Shown: positions 1-6,636, numbered from the stretch's first letter. The stretch is DNA of 12,821 bases from Palsa-870 sp039935415 (GCA_039935415.1 JBDTKH010000002.1:1-12821); one strand, 5' to 3'. Numbers and translations: made by a program. Notes: generated by a model from the letters alone, not told the origin.

Positions 1-2
1 TG

Positions 3-746
3 ACCGCCAGCTCCGACCGGGGAATGCCGGCGCTGAAAGGCATCTCGTTCGAGCTCCACCAGGGCGAGATCCTGGGCATCGCGGGAGTCGAGGGAAACGG
101 CCAGAGCGAGCTCATGGAGGTGCTCGCCGGCACGAGGCGCGCGACCGGTGGGCGCATCCTGCTCGGCGACAAGGACGTCACGACATTCGATGCGCGCACC
201 GAGCGCGATGCGGGGATCGCCTTCATCCCGGAAGACCGCCGCGGCACCGGTCTGGTGCTCAGCTTCTCGATCGCCGAAAACGCCATCCTCGGCCGCGAGC
301 GAGCCCTGAACTTCGCGTGGCACGAGATCGTCTTGAGGCTCGGCGCGATTCGTGACTGGGCGAAGAAGCTGGTCAAGGAGTTCGACATCCGCACGCCGAG
401 CATCGAGACCGCGGCGCGCAACCTGTCAGGCGGCAACCAGCAGAAGATCATCGTCGCGCGCGAGATGGGCAGCCGCCCGCGTGTCCTACTTGCCTCGCAG
501 CCCACGCGCGGCGTAGACATCGGCGCCATCGAGTTCATCCACCGCCGCCTGGTCGCGGAGCGCGACGAAGGCACCGCGATCCTGCTCGTCTCCGCGGAGC
601 TGGACGAGGTCCGGTCGTTGTCGGACCGGATCGCTGTGATGTACGAGGGCCGGATCGTGAGCATCGAGCCACCGGACGCGCCGGAAGAGCGGCTCGGGTT
701 GCTGATGACCGGCGGCGGAACGACGAGCCGCTTGGGACCTGCCTGA
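3..746 (+). CDS. Nucleoside (BmpA/NupO-type) ABC transporter ATP-binding protein, C-terminal half (partial)
   Basis: The frame is open to the left edge, so this is the second nucleotide-binding domain of a two-domain ATPase of the sugar/nucleoside importer class. It would power uptake with two inner-membrane permeases and a lipoprotein receptor. Counting from the Met codon at 24, residues 21-29 are a degenerate Walker A (GVEGNGQSE, Lys replaced by Gln). PEDRRGTGLV follows the Q-loop at 69-78, the signature LSGGNQQK is at 134-141, and the Walker B/D-loop region (ASQPTRGVDIGA) has Gln where the catalytic Glu is expected. The run IEFIHRRLVAERD and the ending LLMTGG resemble the NupO/YufO branch rather than RbsA. 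Degenerate second domains are normal in this class. No permease gene follows: the next gene is convergent and starts 2 bp away. The true start lies outside the window; Met 24 is internal. Confidence 0.92.
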   Translation, partial: TASSDRGMPALKGISFELHQGEILGIAGVEGNGQSELMEVLAGTRRATGGRILLGDKDVTTFDARTERDAGIAFIPEDRRGTGLVLSFSIAENAILGRERALNFAWHEIVLRLGAIRDWAKKLVKEFDIRTPSIETAARNLSGGNQQKIIVAREMGSRPRVLLASQPTRGVDIGAIEFIHRRLVAERDEGTAILLVSAELDEVRSLSDRIAVMYEGRIVSIEPPDAPEERLGLLMTGGGTTSRLGPA

Positions 747-748
747 CG

Positions 749-1951
749 CTAGGCGGCCCAGCGCATCCCCGGCCCGCGAGCCCGCCTCATGACCGCCCGC
801 TCCGGCGGGATGAAGCGAAACTCGCACCCGACTTTCACGATCTGCCACCCACCCTCATGCACGAGCCGATGGTGGAAATAACAGAGCGAAAGGAGGTTGG
901 TCAACCTGGTCGGACCACCTCGAGACCAGAACTCGATGTGATGCCCGCTCGTCCAGTTGACCGGGCGTTCACATCCCGGGAATCGACATCCACGATCCCG
1001 CGCATGCAGTCCCCGCCGTGTCGCGGGGGAAATCGTGCGAGTCGCCTGCCCAACATCAGTCACGACCGAGTCTGCAAGCAGGACCCGTGACATCGTGCAG
1101 TCACAAGCAACACGCTCAAGCGTCCTGGTCGACACCGGTATCGAAAGCTCAAGCTCGGCCGGCGGCACACCAAGCTCGTCCTTCAAGCCCTCAAGCGTGG
1201 TGGTCATGGTGATGTGAGGCCTGACCCCGTTGCGCCGAGGCAAGGTGCCCTGGTCCATCGCGTGGTGAACCAGCTCGACCATGCAATCAGCCCGGCGCTG
1301 AGCCGCCGTCCGCTCGTCGTCCGGGCCAAGCCGCTTGGCGAGTGAGTCGATGGCCGCCTTCAGCGCAGCCCCACCAACCGGGTCAAGAAGTCCGTCGATC
1401 AAGTGCATCCCATCAGCCAGCTGGCTGATATGCAGCTTGCGGCAGGTGAAGTCCTCTTCCGCTTCCTTGTAGAAAGCTTCCGGATCAACCGCATGGAAAG
1501 CGCCACGGCAGAGCATGCGCAAGTCATGGACGGAAGACCGGCGCGCGTGCTCCAGCATCTCCTCTTCGACGAAGAGGTCGCGCTTGTCCGCACTCAATTG
1601 CTCCCGCAGGTGGCAAAGCACAGAAGCGAGCTGATAGGAGATCTCACCTGAGCCAACAGCCGCGGCGAGCCGGGGCAGATCCTCCAGGTGCTTGCCGACG
1701 CAGAGCCGGTCACTCAGCGAGTTCCTCGACATGCCGCAGGCATGGCTCAGCCAACCAACCGCAGTCGAAAAGCCAAAAGGCAGATGGTCAGCCGTGCGTT
1801 GAGTGGCGACAACCTCGCCAGAGAACTCAGCCTCGAGCGCGTCGATCACCGAGCGCAGCCCTTTCGCATCGACGCGCCGGTCATCGCGGGCCTGAAACTC
1901 GCGAACAGCCGACTGGAGCTTCTCGAGGGGTGAAACCGCTTCCCACGCCAT
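749..1951 (-). CDS. DUF222 / HNH endonuclease-domain protein (13E12 family), copy A
   Basis: This is a 400-residue protein with a long helical DUF222 region (about residues 10-300) and a C-terminal HNH nuclease motif. The motif reads CRFPGC (322-327), GHHIEFW (H337/H338), N352, LCYFHH (C357, H360-361) and H365, so the His-Asn-His residues and the paired cysteines are intact. Members of this family are common in Actinobacteria; their role is not established, though the nuclease motif argues for acting on DNA. The start is chosen at ATG 1951 because it lies 6 nt from a strong -10 and aligns with copy B without gaps; the transcript would be leaderless, with no ribosome-binding site. The gene ends 2 bp from the stop of the convergent ABC gene. 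By eye it is roughly three-quarters to four-fifths identical to copy B at 9758-10960. Confidence 0.93.
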   Translation of the reverse strand: MAWEAVSPLEKLQSAVREFQARDDRRVDAKGLRSVIDALEAEFSGEVVATQRTADHLPFGFSTAVGWLSHACGMSRNSLSDRLCVGKHLEDLPRLAAAVGSGEISYQLASVLCHLREQLSADKRDLFVEEEMLEHARRSSVHDLRMLCRGAFHAVDPEAFYKEAEEDFTCRKLHISQLADGMHLIDGLLDPVGGAALKAAIDSLAKRLGPDDERTAAQRRADCMVELVHHAMDQGTLPRRNGVRPHITMTTTLEGLKDELGVPPAELELSIPVSTRTLERVACDCTMSRVLLADSVVTDVGQATRTISPATRRGLHARDRGCRFPGCERPVNWTSGHHIEFWSRGGPTRLTNLLSLCYFHHRLVHEGGWQIVKVGCEFRFIPPERAVMRRARGPGMRWAA

Positions 1952-1957
1952 GCAAAT

Positions 1958-1985
1958 ATTGTACCAAACGGATGTTCGGAGTCAA
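1958..1985 (-). promoter_or_regulatory. Leaderless promoter of DUF222-HNH copy A
   Basis: On the minus strand, -35 TTGACT (1980-1985) and -10 TACAAT (1958-1963) are separated by 16 bp. Six bases then separate the -10 from ATG 1951, so transcription should start at or next to the A of the start codon. Copy B has the same arrangement, which supports a functional promoter. Confidence 0.8.
1964..1979 (-). promoter_or_regulatory. Putative LexA/SOS box, copy A
   Basis: The minus strand reads CCGAACATCCGTTTGG, an imperfect palindrome filling the spacer between -35 and -10 exactly. It fits the Gram-positive/actinobacterial SOS-box pattern CGAAC-N4-GTTYG; read on the plus strand the middle four bases are GGAT, which match RNRY. 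Bound repressor would block RNA polymerase directly. Several M. tuberculosis 13E12 proteins are reported to carry LexA boxes. No lexA gene is in the window. Confidence 0.65.
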
Positions 1986-2098
1986 TGCGTTAACACCCAC
2001 AAAATGAATACGGGAGACGTGCACTTCCCTCCCCCCGAGCCCAACTCAAACTCCCCTTCACAGTCCACATCCCCCAAGGCGCCACGAACACCAGAGTT

Positions 2099-2161
2099 CA
2101 CGTTCTTCTCGCTGAGGATCTCGACGCCGAGGAAGAGGTCGGCCAACCCGGATGGCGCGAG
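2099..2161 (-). pseudogene. 63-bp relic of a HAD-family hydrolase gene
   Basis: Read on the minus strand, 21 codons match residues 133-153 of the intact HAD protein encoded on the opposite strand at 2224-2919, with 18 of 21 residues the same (core: LFLGVEI-x-SEKNV). At DNA level 10 of 63 positions differ and 7 of the 10 are silent. That pattern points to a formerly functional paralogue that diverged under selection, not a recent copy. On both sides the frame continues without recognisable HAD sequence, so only the motif III region survives. A 63-bp match could be a small inverted duplication of a related gene from elsewhere. Confidence 0.7.
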
Positions 2162-2181
2162 GTAAGTAATGCAATAGCCCC

Positions 2182-2212
2182 TTGATCGGGTCGGCCGTCG
2201 GCCACGGATAAT
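2182..2212 (+). promoter_or_regulatory. Possible promoter of the HAD gene
   Basis: TTGATC (2182-2187) and GATAAT (2207-2212) are 19 bp apart, longer than ideal. The -10 ends 11 nt before ATG 2224, so the transcript would have only about 4-5 nt of leader. There is no Shine-Dalgarno sequence before the ATG, which fits this. Confidence 0.35.
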
Positions 2213-2223
2213 CGTTCGACACA

Positions 2224-2919
2224 ATGACGGTCCGGGTGGTGGGCTTTGACGGCGACGACACGCTCTGGCACAACGAGACGCGGTTCCAGTTGACGCAGAC
2301 GGACCTTCGCGACCTGCTGCGACGGCACGTTCCAGATGCGGACGTCGAAGGACACCTGGCAGGCGTCGAGGCGAAGAACCTTGCGCTGTATGGATACGGC
2401 GTCAAGGCATTCACCCTTTCGATGATCGAGACGGCGATACAGGTGACCGAAAGCCGGATTCCAGCCAGCGACCTGGAGGTGATCCTCGGCTGGGGCAAGC
2501 GCATGCTCATGGAACCCACCGAGCTCCTGGATGGCGTCGAGCAGACGCTGAAGCAGATCGCCGCTCGTTACGACGTGCTGCTGATCACCAAGGGGGACCT
2601 CTTCGACCAGGAGTCGAAACTAGCGCGATCCGGCCTGGGCGACCTGTTCCTCGGTGTCGAGATCGTCAGCGAGAAAAACGTCGAGTCGTACCAGGCGATC
2701 TTCAGGCGGCGCGGGATAGCGCCAGAGGAGTTCGTGATGGTCGGCAACTCCCTCCGCTCAGACGTGGTGCCAGTCGTGGCCCTCGGCGCACGCGCGTTCC
2801 ACATCCCATACGGGGTGACCTGGCACCACGAGCATGTACCGGACGAGCAGCTTCCACGGAACGGCTGGAGGCGGCTCACCGCAATCGAGGAACTGCCGGC
2901 CGCGCTCGAAGCGCTCTAA
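2224..2919 (+). CDS. HAD-superfamily hydrolase (phosphatase-like, COG1011 type)
   Basis: This 231-residue protein has all four HAD motifs. Motif I is GFDGDDTLWHNE (nucleophile D9, acid/base D11), motif II is LLITKGD (T122), motif III has a lysine in SEKN (K151), and motif IV is GNSLRSD (D180). The helical stretch between motifs I and II (about 20-95) is the C1 cap that sets substrate choice. Such enzymes hydrolyse small phosphomonoesters in the cytoplasm; the substrate cannot be read from sequence. The start at ATG 2224 puts motif I nine residues in, the usual distance. It is a single gene facing the phosphate cluster tail to tail across a 122-bp gap in which I see no clear terminator. A relic of a relative lies about 60 bp upstream on the other strand. 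Confidence 0.9.
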   Translation: MTVRVVGFDGDDTLWHNETRFQLTQTDLRDLLRRHVPDADVEGHLAGVEAKNLALYGYGVKAFTLSMIETAIQVTESRIPASDLEVILGWGKRMLMEPTELLDGVEQTLKQIAARYDVLLITKGDLFDQESKLARSGLGDLFLGVEIVSEKNVESYQAIFRRRGIAPEEFVMVGNSLRSDVVPVVALGARAFHIPYGVTWHHEHVPDEQLPRNGWRRLTAIEELPAALEAL

Positions 2920-3041
2920 CCGCTTCCCCGAAGGCACTGGGTGGTCAACGGAAGTACTCTGCGGGCGGTGTGATGGTCGACCCCGTGTGACTCCCGTTGG
3001 AGTGAGGAAGACCCAGACGGCGTAAAGGCGATCGCCGGCTT

Positions 3042-3677
3042 CTAGCTCCGCTTGATCACGATCACCGAGATCTCATCGGCCGCCCCGTCGATCCGGTCGG
3101 CGGAGTTCTTGAGATGCCGGTAGATCTCGCGCGATTTGAGAATCTGACTCATCTCGCCGGAGCTGTCGAACAATCGCCCGACGGCCTGGTGGTACAGGCT
3201 GTCGATCCGGTTCTCGCTGCGTTTTGCCCGCACCGCATGCTCCGCCGCCACGCGCGGGTGGTCGAGTAGTTCTGACACCGCGGAGCTGATGTGGCCTGCG
3301 CCCTCGACGAGGACACCCGCCATCTCATCCAGTCCCTCGGGCGGATCGATTCGATAGATCGACAGTTCGACGACTGTTTCGTTGGCGGCGTCGAGGATGT
3401 CATCGATGGCGCGCGATAGCGCGAAAAGGTCTTCGCGGTCGAACGGCGTTGCGTATGTCTTCAACAGCTCGTCGATCAGGATTCGCCTCTTTGCGTCGCC
3501 GTCTCGTTCGATCTTCTTCATCAACTCGACCACGTCACCGTTACTGGCCGGCTCGCGGCCGAACCTCTGAAGTACCTGAAGCGCCTTGACGGTCAGCTCG
3601 GCCTGCTCGGAGAGCAACGTCACGAACAGCCGATCGTTCGAGCGAGCGAGGGCCTTGAACGTGCGCCCGATGCTCAT
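3042..3677 (-). CDS. PhoU-like DUF47 protein, partner of the PiT transporter
   Basis: With a start at ATG 3677 this is 211 residues, usual for the DUF47/TIGR00153 family of helical-bundle proteins related to PhoU. Visible family features are IERDGD (56-61), a likely metal-binding acidic motif; TPFDREDLFAL-x(4)-DDILD (77-96); and a C-terminal helix ending in a DR-x(4)-DEIS segment. The frame stays open another 36 codons upstream, but that stretch lies inside pit and is Ala/Arg-rich shadow sequence. ATG 3677 overlaps the pit stop codon in an ATGA, so translation is probably coupled. DUF47 proteins are generally encoded beside PiT transporters and are thought to modulate them. Here the order is transporter first, the reverse of the more common order. 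Confidence 0.93.
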   Translation of the reverse strand: MSIGRTFKALARSNDRLFVTLLSEQAELTVKALQVLQRFGREPASNGDVVELMKKIERDGDAKRRILIDELLKTYATPFDREDLFALSRAIDDILDAANETVVELSIYRIDPPEGLDEMAGVLVEGAGHISSAVSELLDHPRVAAEHAVRAKRSENRIDSLYHQAVGRLFDSSGEMSQILKSREIYRHLKNSADRIDGAADEISVIVIKRS

Positions 3678-4666
3678 GGCGCCCAACCCAAGGCTCGAAC
3701 GAGAAGGTGGAGTCCGCCTGCAAGCAGCACGGCCAGCGGCAGCGTCAGCAGCCAGCTGCCCAGCAGCTCGCGCACGATGCCCCACCGTATCGATGACGCG
3801 CGTTGCGCGGCGCCGACGCCGACCAGGCCGCCATCGATTGTCTGGGTCATGCTCACCGGCACTCCGGCCAGCGCGAGCACCGACACGACAGTGGCTGACG
3901 AGACCTGCTGCGACAGAGCCTGCATGGGACGGACCTTGAGGACGCCATGCCCGATTCGGTTAGCGACCCGCCGTCCTCCCGCCAACGCACCGACAAGAAA
4001 AAAACAGAATGCGGCAATGATAGGCGCGAAACGGACAAAGGTTAAGGGCAGGTTATGAGTTGAGAAAGAAAAGCCCACTCCGATGAGCCCGATGGACTTC
4101 TCCATGTCGTTCGCGCCGTAGGCGAATGCCTGCATGGCCGCTGCGAACACCTGGAGCCGTGCAACCTCGAGGAGCCGCGCGTGGGGTTGAGTTCCAAGGA
4201 AGCGGCGGATGGACCCATAGACCAGGAGCGCGAGCAAGCCGCCTCCCAACACTGAAATCGGAATCCCCAGCAGGACGCGCGCCACGCCGCCAAGCTGCAG
4301 CGAGTGCTCGCCTCCCACCGAAAGCACCCAGCCGGCCATCGCGCCGACGAGCGCCAGGGTCATGCTGGTCGGGATGCCATAGCGCCACGACATCAACACC
4401 ACGCACAGCGGCGAGACGGCGATGATCGTGAACCCGACCGGCCCCTGACCTCTGAGGTCGATGACTTTGCTGCCGATGGTTTCCGCCACAGCGGTTCCAA
4501 GGAGCAGCGGCCCGGCGAGCGCGAAAAGGAGGAGCACAGAAGCGACGCGTGGTGTGATGACGCGGCCTGCGGTGAACGAACCCATGAGGTTTCCGCCGTC
4601 GTTGAAACCTGAGACGAGGCCGAAGAGGGCGGCGGCGAGCAGCGGCGCGATGAGTTCGAGGTGCAA
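3674..4666 (-). CDS. pit: PiT-family inorganic phosphate transporter
   Basis: This 330-residue membrane protein is the usual length of compact bacterial PiT carriers, which take up phosphate or metal phosphate by cation symport. The two inverted family repeats are visible: GFNDGGN (20-26) and YGANDMEK (183-190), each near the start of its half. About ten hydrophobic segments can be picked out. The motif usually read as PxSTTHA is altered in both halves: PTSMTLA (99-105) and PVSMTQT (270-276), so the conserved His is Leu or Gln. This may mark a subfamily with different ion coupling. The start is TTG at 4664-4666, placing the first ND motif about 20 residues in; no ATG or GTG lies nearby in frame. 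It is followed by DUF47 with a 4-bp overlap and is divergent from the dioxygenase. Confidence 0.92.
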   Translation of the reverse strand: MHLELIAPLLAAALFGLVSGFNDGGNLMGSFTAGRVITPRVASVLLLFALAGPLLLGTAVAETIGSKVIDLRGQGPVGFTIIAVSPLCVVLMSWRYGIPTSMTLALVGAMAGWVLSVGGEHSLQLGGVARVLLGIPISVLGGGLLALLVYGSIRRFLGTQPHARLLEVARLQVFAAAMQAFAYGANDMEKSIGLIGVGFSFSTHNLPLTFVRFAPIIAAFCFFLVGALAGGRRVANRIGHGVLKVRPMQALSQQVSSATVVSVLALAGVPVSMTQTIDGGLVGVGAAQRASSIRWGIVRELLGSWLLTLPLAVLLAGGLHLLVRALGWAP

Positions 4667-4689
4667 GCAGTAGATTCTCGGCCTACCGG

Positions 4690-4703
4690 TGTTCCAAGGA
4701 ACA
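4690..4703. promoter_or_regulatory. Dyad in the pit/dioxygenase divergent promoter region
   Basis: TGTTCC-AA-GGAACA has 6-bp perfect arms around 2 bp, in the middle of the 71-bp gap between two divergent genes. It lies 23 bp from the TTG of pit and 34 bp from the ATG of the dioxygenase. The position suits an operator for a dimeric repressor controlling one or both genes. No regulator gene is adjacent, and I cannot place confident -35/-10 boxes for either gene. Confidence 0.45.
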
Positions 4704-4737
4704 AACCTGGCGGCCGGCGTGGTTTCAGCGATGGAAC

Positions 4738-5679
4738 ATGAACAAGCTCGACGGCATCCACCACATCAGCTCGATCACCGCCGACGCGACCAACAACCTC
4801 CTCTTTTACTCGGGCGTGATGGGCCTGCGGCTCGTCAAGAAGACGGTCAACCAGGACGACCCGAGCGTCTACCACCTGTTCTTCGCCGACGAGGACGGCA
4901 GCCCCGGCGCCGACATGACGTTCTTCGAGTACCCGGGCGCGGCCCGAGGGCGCGCGGGCGCGGGGATGATCCACCAGGTCGGGATGCGCGTCGGCTCCCG
5001 CGAGGCGCTCGAGTTCTGGGCGCGCCGCCTGGCGGCGGCAGGCATCGAGTCGACCCTCGAGGACGATCGGCTTCGCTTCCAGGATCCCGAAGGCCTCGGG
5101 TTGGAGCTCACCGCTGAGCCCACCTCCGACAAGCCGCTGATCGCGAAGCACCCCGAGATCCCGAAGCGGTTCGCCCTACAGGGCTTCGCGGGAGTTCGGG
5201 CGTACGAACGGCGCCGGGGAGCAAGCGACCCGTTCCTGGCCGCGACGCTTGGCTTTATGGCCACCGGCGACGACGCGTACGAATCGCGGGGCGACTCGCG
5301 AGGCTCGTACTACGTCTACGATGCGGCCCCCGAAGCTCGCGGCCTCTCCGGTTCCGGCACCGTGCACCATGTTGCGTGGGCTTCGACGATCGCGGACCAC
5401 GAAGCGTGGCGCGACCGGGTCAGCGCGGGCGGTGGAAACCCCACGCCGGTGATCGACCGCTTCTACTTCCGCTCGATCTACTTCCGAGAACCGAGCGGCG
5501 TGCTGTTCGAGATCGCCACGATCGGCCCTGGCTTCACGTCGGACGAGCCCAAGGAGCTTTTGGGCGAGCGGCTGTCGCTGCCGCCCGCCTTCGAGCACCT
5601 GCGTGCCGAAGCCGAGGCAACCCTGACGCCGCTGCCCAACCTGCGCGAAGCGGCGCCGGCCCTCCACGAGAAGGCCTGA
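4738..5679 (+). CDS. MhqO-like ring-cleaving dioxygenase (VOC/glyoxalase superfamily)
   Basis: This 313-residue protein has two vicinal-oxygen-chelate modules. The N-terminal part opens with GIHHIS and contains FYSGVMGLRLVKKTVNQDD and YHLFFADEDGSPG, typical of the MhqO/LinE-related hydroquinone or catechol dioxygenases. Likely metal ligands are H9, H211 (in VHHVAWA) and E258 (in GVLFEIAT). The C-terminal signature DRFYFRSIYFREPSG (240-254) is strongly family-like. Such enzymes are Fe(II)-dependent cytoplasmic oxygenases that open electron-rich aromatic rings and relieve quinone stress; the substrate here is not decidable. The start at ATG 4738 puts the first His motif 6 residues in. There is no strong Shine-Dalgarno. 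It may be read through into the next gene 34 bp downstream. Confidence 0.9.
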   Translation: MNKLDGIHHISSITADATNNLLFYSGVMGLRLVKKTVNQDDPSVYHLFFADEDGSPGADMTFFEYPGAARGRAGAGMIHQVGMRVGSREALEFWARRLAAAGIESTLEDDRLRFQDPEGLGLELTAEPTSDKPLIAKHPEIPKRFALQGFAGVRAYERRRGASDPFLAATLGFMATGDDAYESRGDSRGSYYVYDAAPEARGLSGSGTVHHVAWASTIADHEAWRDRVSAGGGNPTPVIDRFYFRSIYFREPSGVLFEIATIGPGFTSDEPKELLGERLSLPPAFEHLRAEAEATLTPLPNLREAAPALHEKA

Positions 5680-5713
5680 GCCGCCAGGCGCCCGCACGCC
5701 CATGATTTAGCGC

Positions 5714-6340
5714 GTGGGCGTGTCCAGCGTCCGGCTCGAGACGGTTCGCCGGAACGCCGGCGGCCGGGTGCATCTCACGCCGCGGGTCCCTCGAAGCGGA
5801 CCCGTCACGACGCTGTGCGGCCAGACGCTGGCGGCCGGGACGTATTCGGCGTTCGACGGCGTGGCCGACTGCTCGATCTGCATCCGGCGCTCGCGCGACC
5901 AGGGCCGGATCTCGGGAGCGTTCTTCGCCCAGGAGGAGGGCTCAGAGCTGTTGCGGCTGTCACTGGAGCAGGCGCAGCAGCGAAAGAGGCCCGAGCCGAA
6001 AGGACCACCTGCGCTGCGCGTGGTGCCAGACCCCAAGCCGCAGCATCCAGATGGCCCGGTCGAATGGCCCAAGACGAAGCCGCCGCCCGAGCCGATACCA
6101 GATCGCCTCGGGGAGCTCGTCACCCGCGGCTTCAGGCCGGCCGGCGAGGGAGTGTGGCGGAGTCCCGGCGGCGTGGTGGTCAAGATGAAGCGCGAAGGCA
6201 AGCAGTGGCGTTTTGCGGAGCTCGTCTTCGAAGGCACGATCGTTGCCACGCGCGTCGTCGCCGGCCTGCGTGTGCGGGCAGGCGACGTCGAGGTCGTACC
6301 CTCCAGCACCGGCTTCGAGGTCCAGCTCAAGAAGCGCTGA
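5714..6340 (+). CDS. Hypothetical protein with N-terminal Cys/His cluster and Pro-rich linker
   Basis: I do not recognise this 208-residue protein. From GTG 5714, residues 20-56 carry H20, C35 (in TLCGQ) and C53-x2-C56 (in DCSICIRR), a spacing that suggests a small zinc site like that of short actinobacterial zinc-ribbon proteins. Residues about 80-130 are charged and Pro-rich (RPEPKGPP, PKTKPPPEPIP), probably a flexible linker. The last 75 residues look like a small beta domain (FRPAGEGVWRSPGGVVVKMKR, then VRAGDVEVV) and end in KKR. A second in-frame GTG at 5720 is an alternative start. CATGAT at 5701-5706, 7 nt before GTG 5714, could be a weak -10 for leaderless expression. There is no signal peptide or membrane segment. 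Codon use matches its neighbours, which supports a real gene. Confidence 0.75.
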   Translation: MGVSSVRLETVRRNAGGRVHLTPRVPRSGPVTTLCGQTLAAGTYSAFDGVADCSICIRRSRDQGRISGAFFAQEEGSELLRLSLEQAQQRKRPEPKGPPALRVVPDPKPQHPDGPVEWPKTKPPPEPIPDRLGELVTRGFRPAGEGVWRSPGGVVVKMKREGKQWRFAELVFEGTIVATRVVAGLRVRAGDVEVVPSSTGFEVQLKKR

Positions 6341-6365
6341 CGGCGGGAATACCAGGGGCGGCCGT

Positions 6366-6562
6366 GTGAAAGGGGCCAACCAGCACCCGTTGTACGCGAT
6401 CCTCAGCGTGCAGCCCGACGACTCCGGGAAGGCGGGGAACGTCTCCTGGAACTTCGAGAAGTTCCTGGTCGGTCGCGATGAGCAGGTCGTGTGCGGCGCT
6501 TCCGCTCGAAGGTCGTGCCCGAAGACCCGAAGCTCGTCGAAGCCATCGAGTCGCTCCTGTAG
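6366..6562 (+). pseudogene. Glutathione peroxidase remnant (truncated, frameshifted)
   Basis: The frame from 6366 reads VKGANQHPLYAIL, then GNVSWNFEKFLVGRDEQVV, matching the C-terminal third of glutathione/thioredoxin-dependent peroxidases, including the WNF-x-KFL motif with its catalytic-site Trp and Asn. At about 6489-6493 the homology jumps frame: from GTG 6491 it continues RRFRSKVVPEDPKLVEAIESLL and ends at TAG 6560-6562. A single missing G, restoring GTC GTG GTG CGG, would join the two parts. The N-terminal two-thirds with the peroxidatic Cys/Sec is absent; the hypothetical gene ends only 25 bp upstream. This is therefore a decayed 3' fragment, or possibly an assembly scar. It cannot encode an active peroxidase. 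Confidence 0.82.
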
Positions 6563-6636
6563 CGGGCCCCAGCCGCCCATCTCGGCGGCCGCGTCTAGAG
6601 CGGTCGCACGCGCCGTGAGGCGATAACCGGCGGCGC

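Larger units (their letters stand above)
747..1995 (-). repeat. DUF222-HNH unit A (direct repeat of 9756-11004)
   Basis: The coding region, about 44 bp upstream of it and a few bases at the 3' end resemble unit B in the same orientation. Similarity upstream ends just after a shared CGTTAACA (1988-1995), which matches 10997-11004. Past these limits the flanks look unrelated. The divergence in coding sequence indicates an old duplication or two independent acquisitions of related units. Confidence 0.75.

Noticed and set aside
2990..3003. Hairpin ACTCC-CGTT-GGAGT as a terminator between the HAD and DUF47 genes
   Set aside because: The stem is only 5 bp and no T-run follows on either strand.
3678..3785. 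36-codon N-terminal extension of the DUF47 frame
   Set aside because: It lies inside pit and is Ala/Arg-rich; the ATGA overlap at 3674-3677 and family length favour the shorter protein.
4393..5151. 252-codon minus-strand frame
   Set aside because: It crosses the divergent region and overlaps both pit and the dioxygenase; no motifs, and incompatible with the strongly supported genes.
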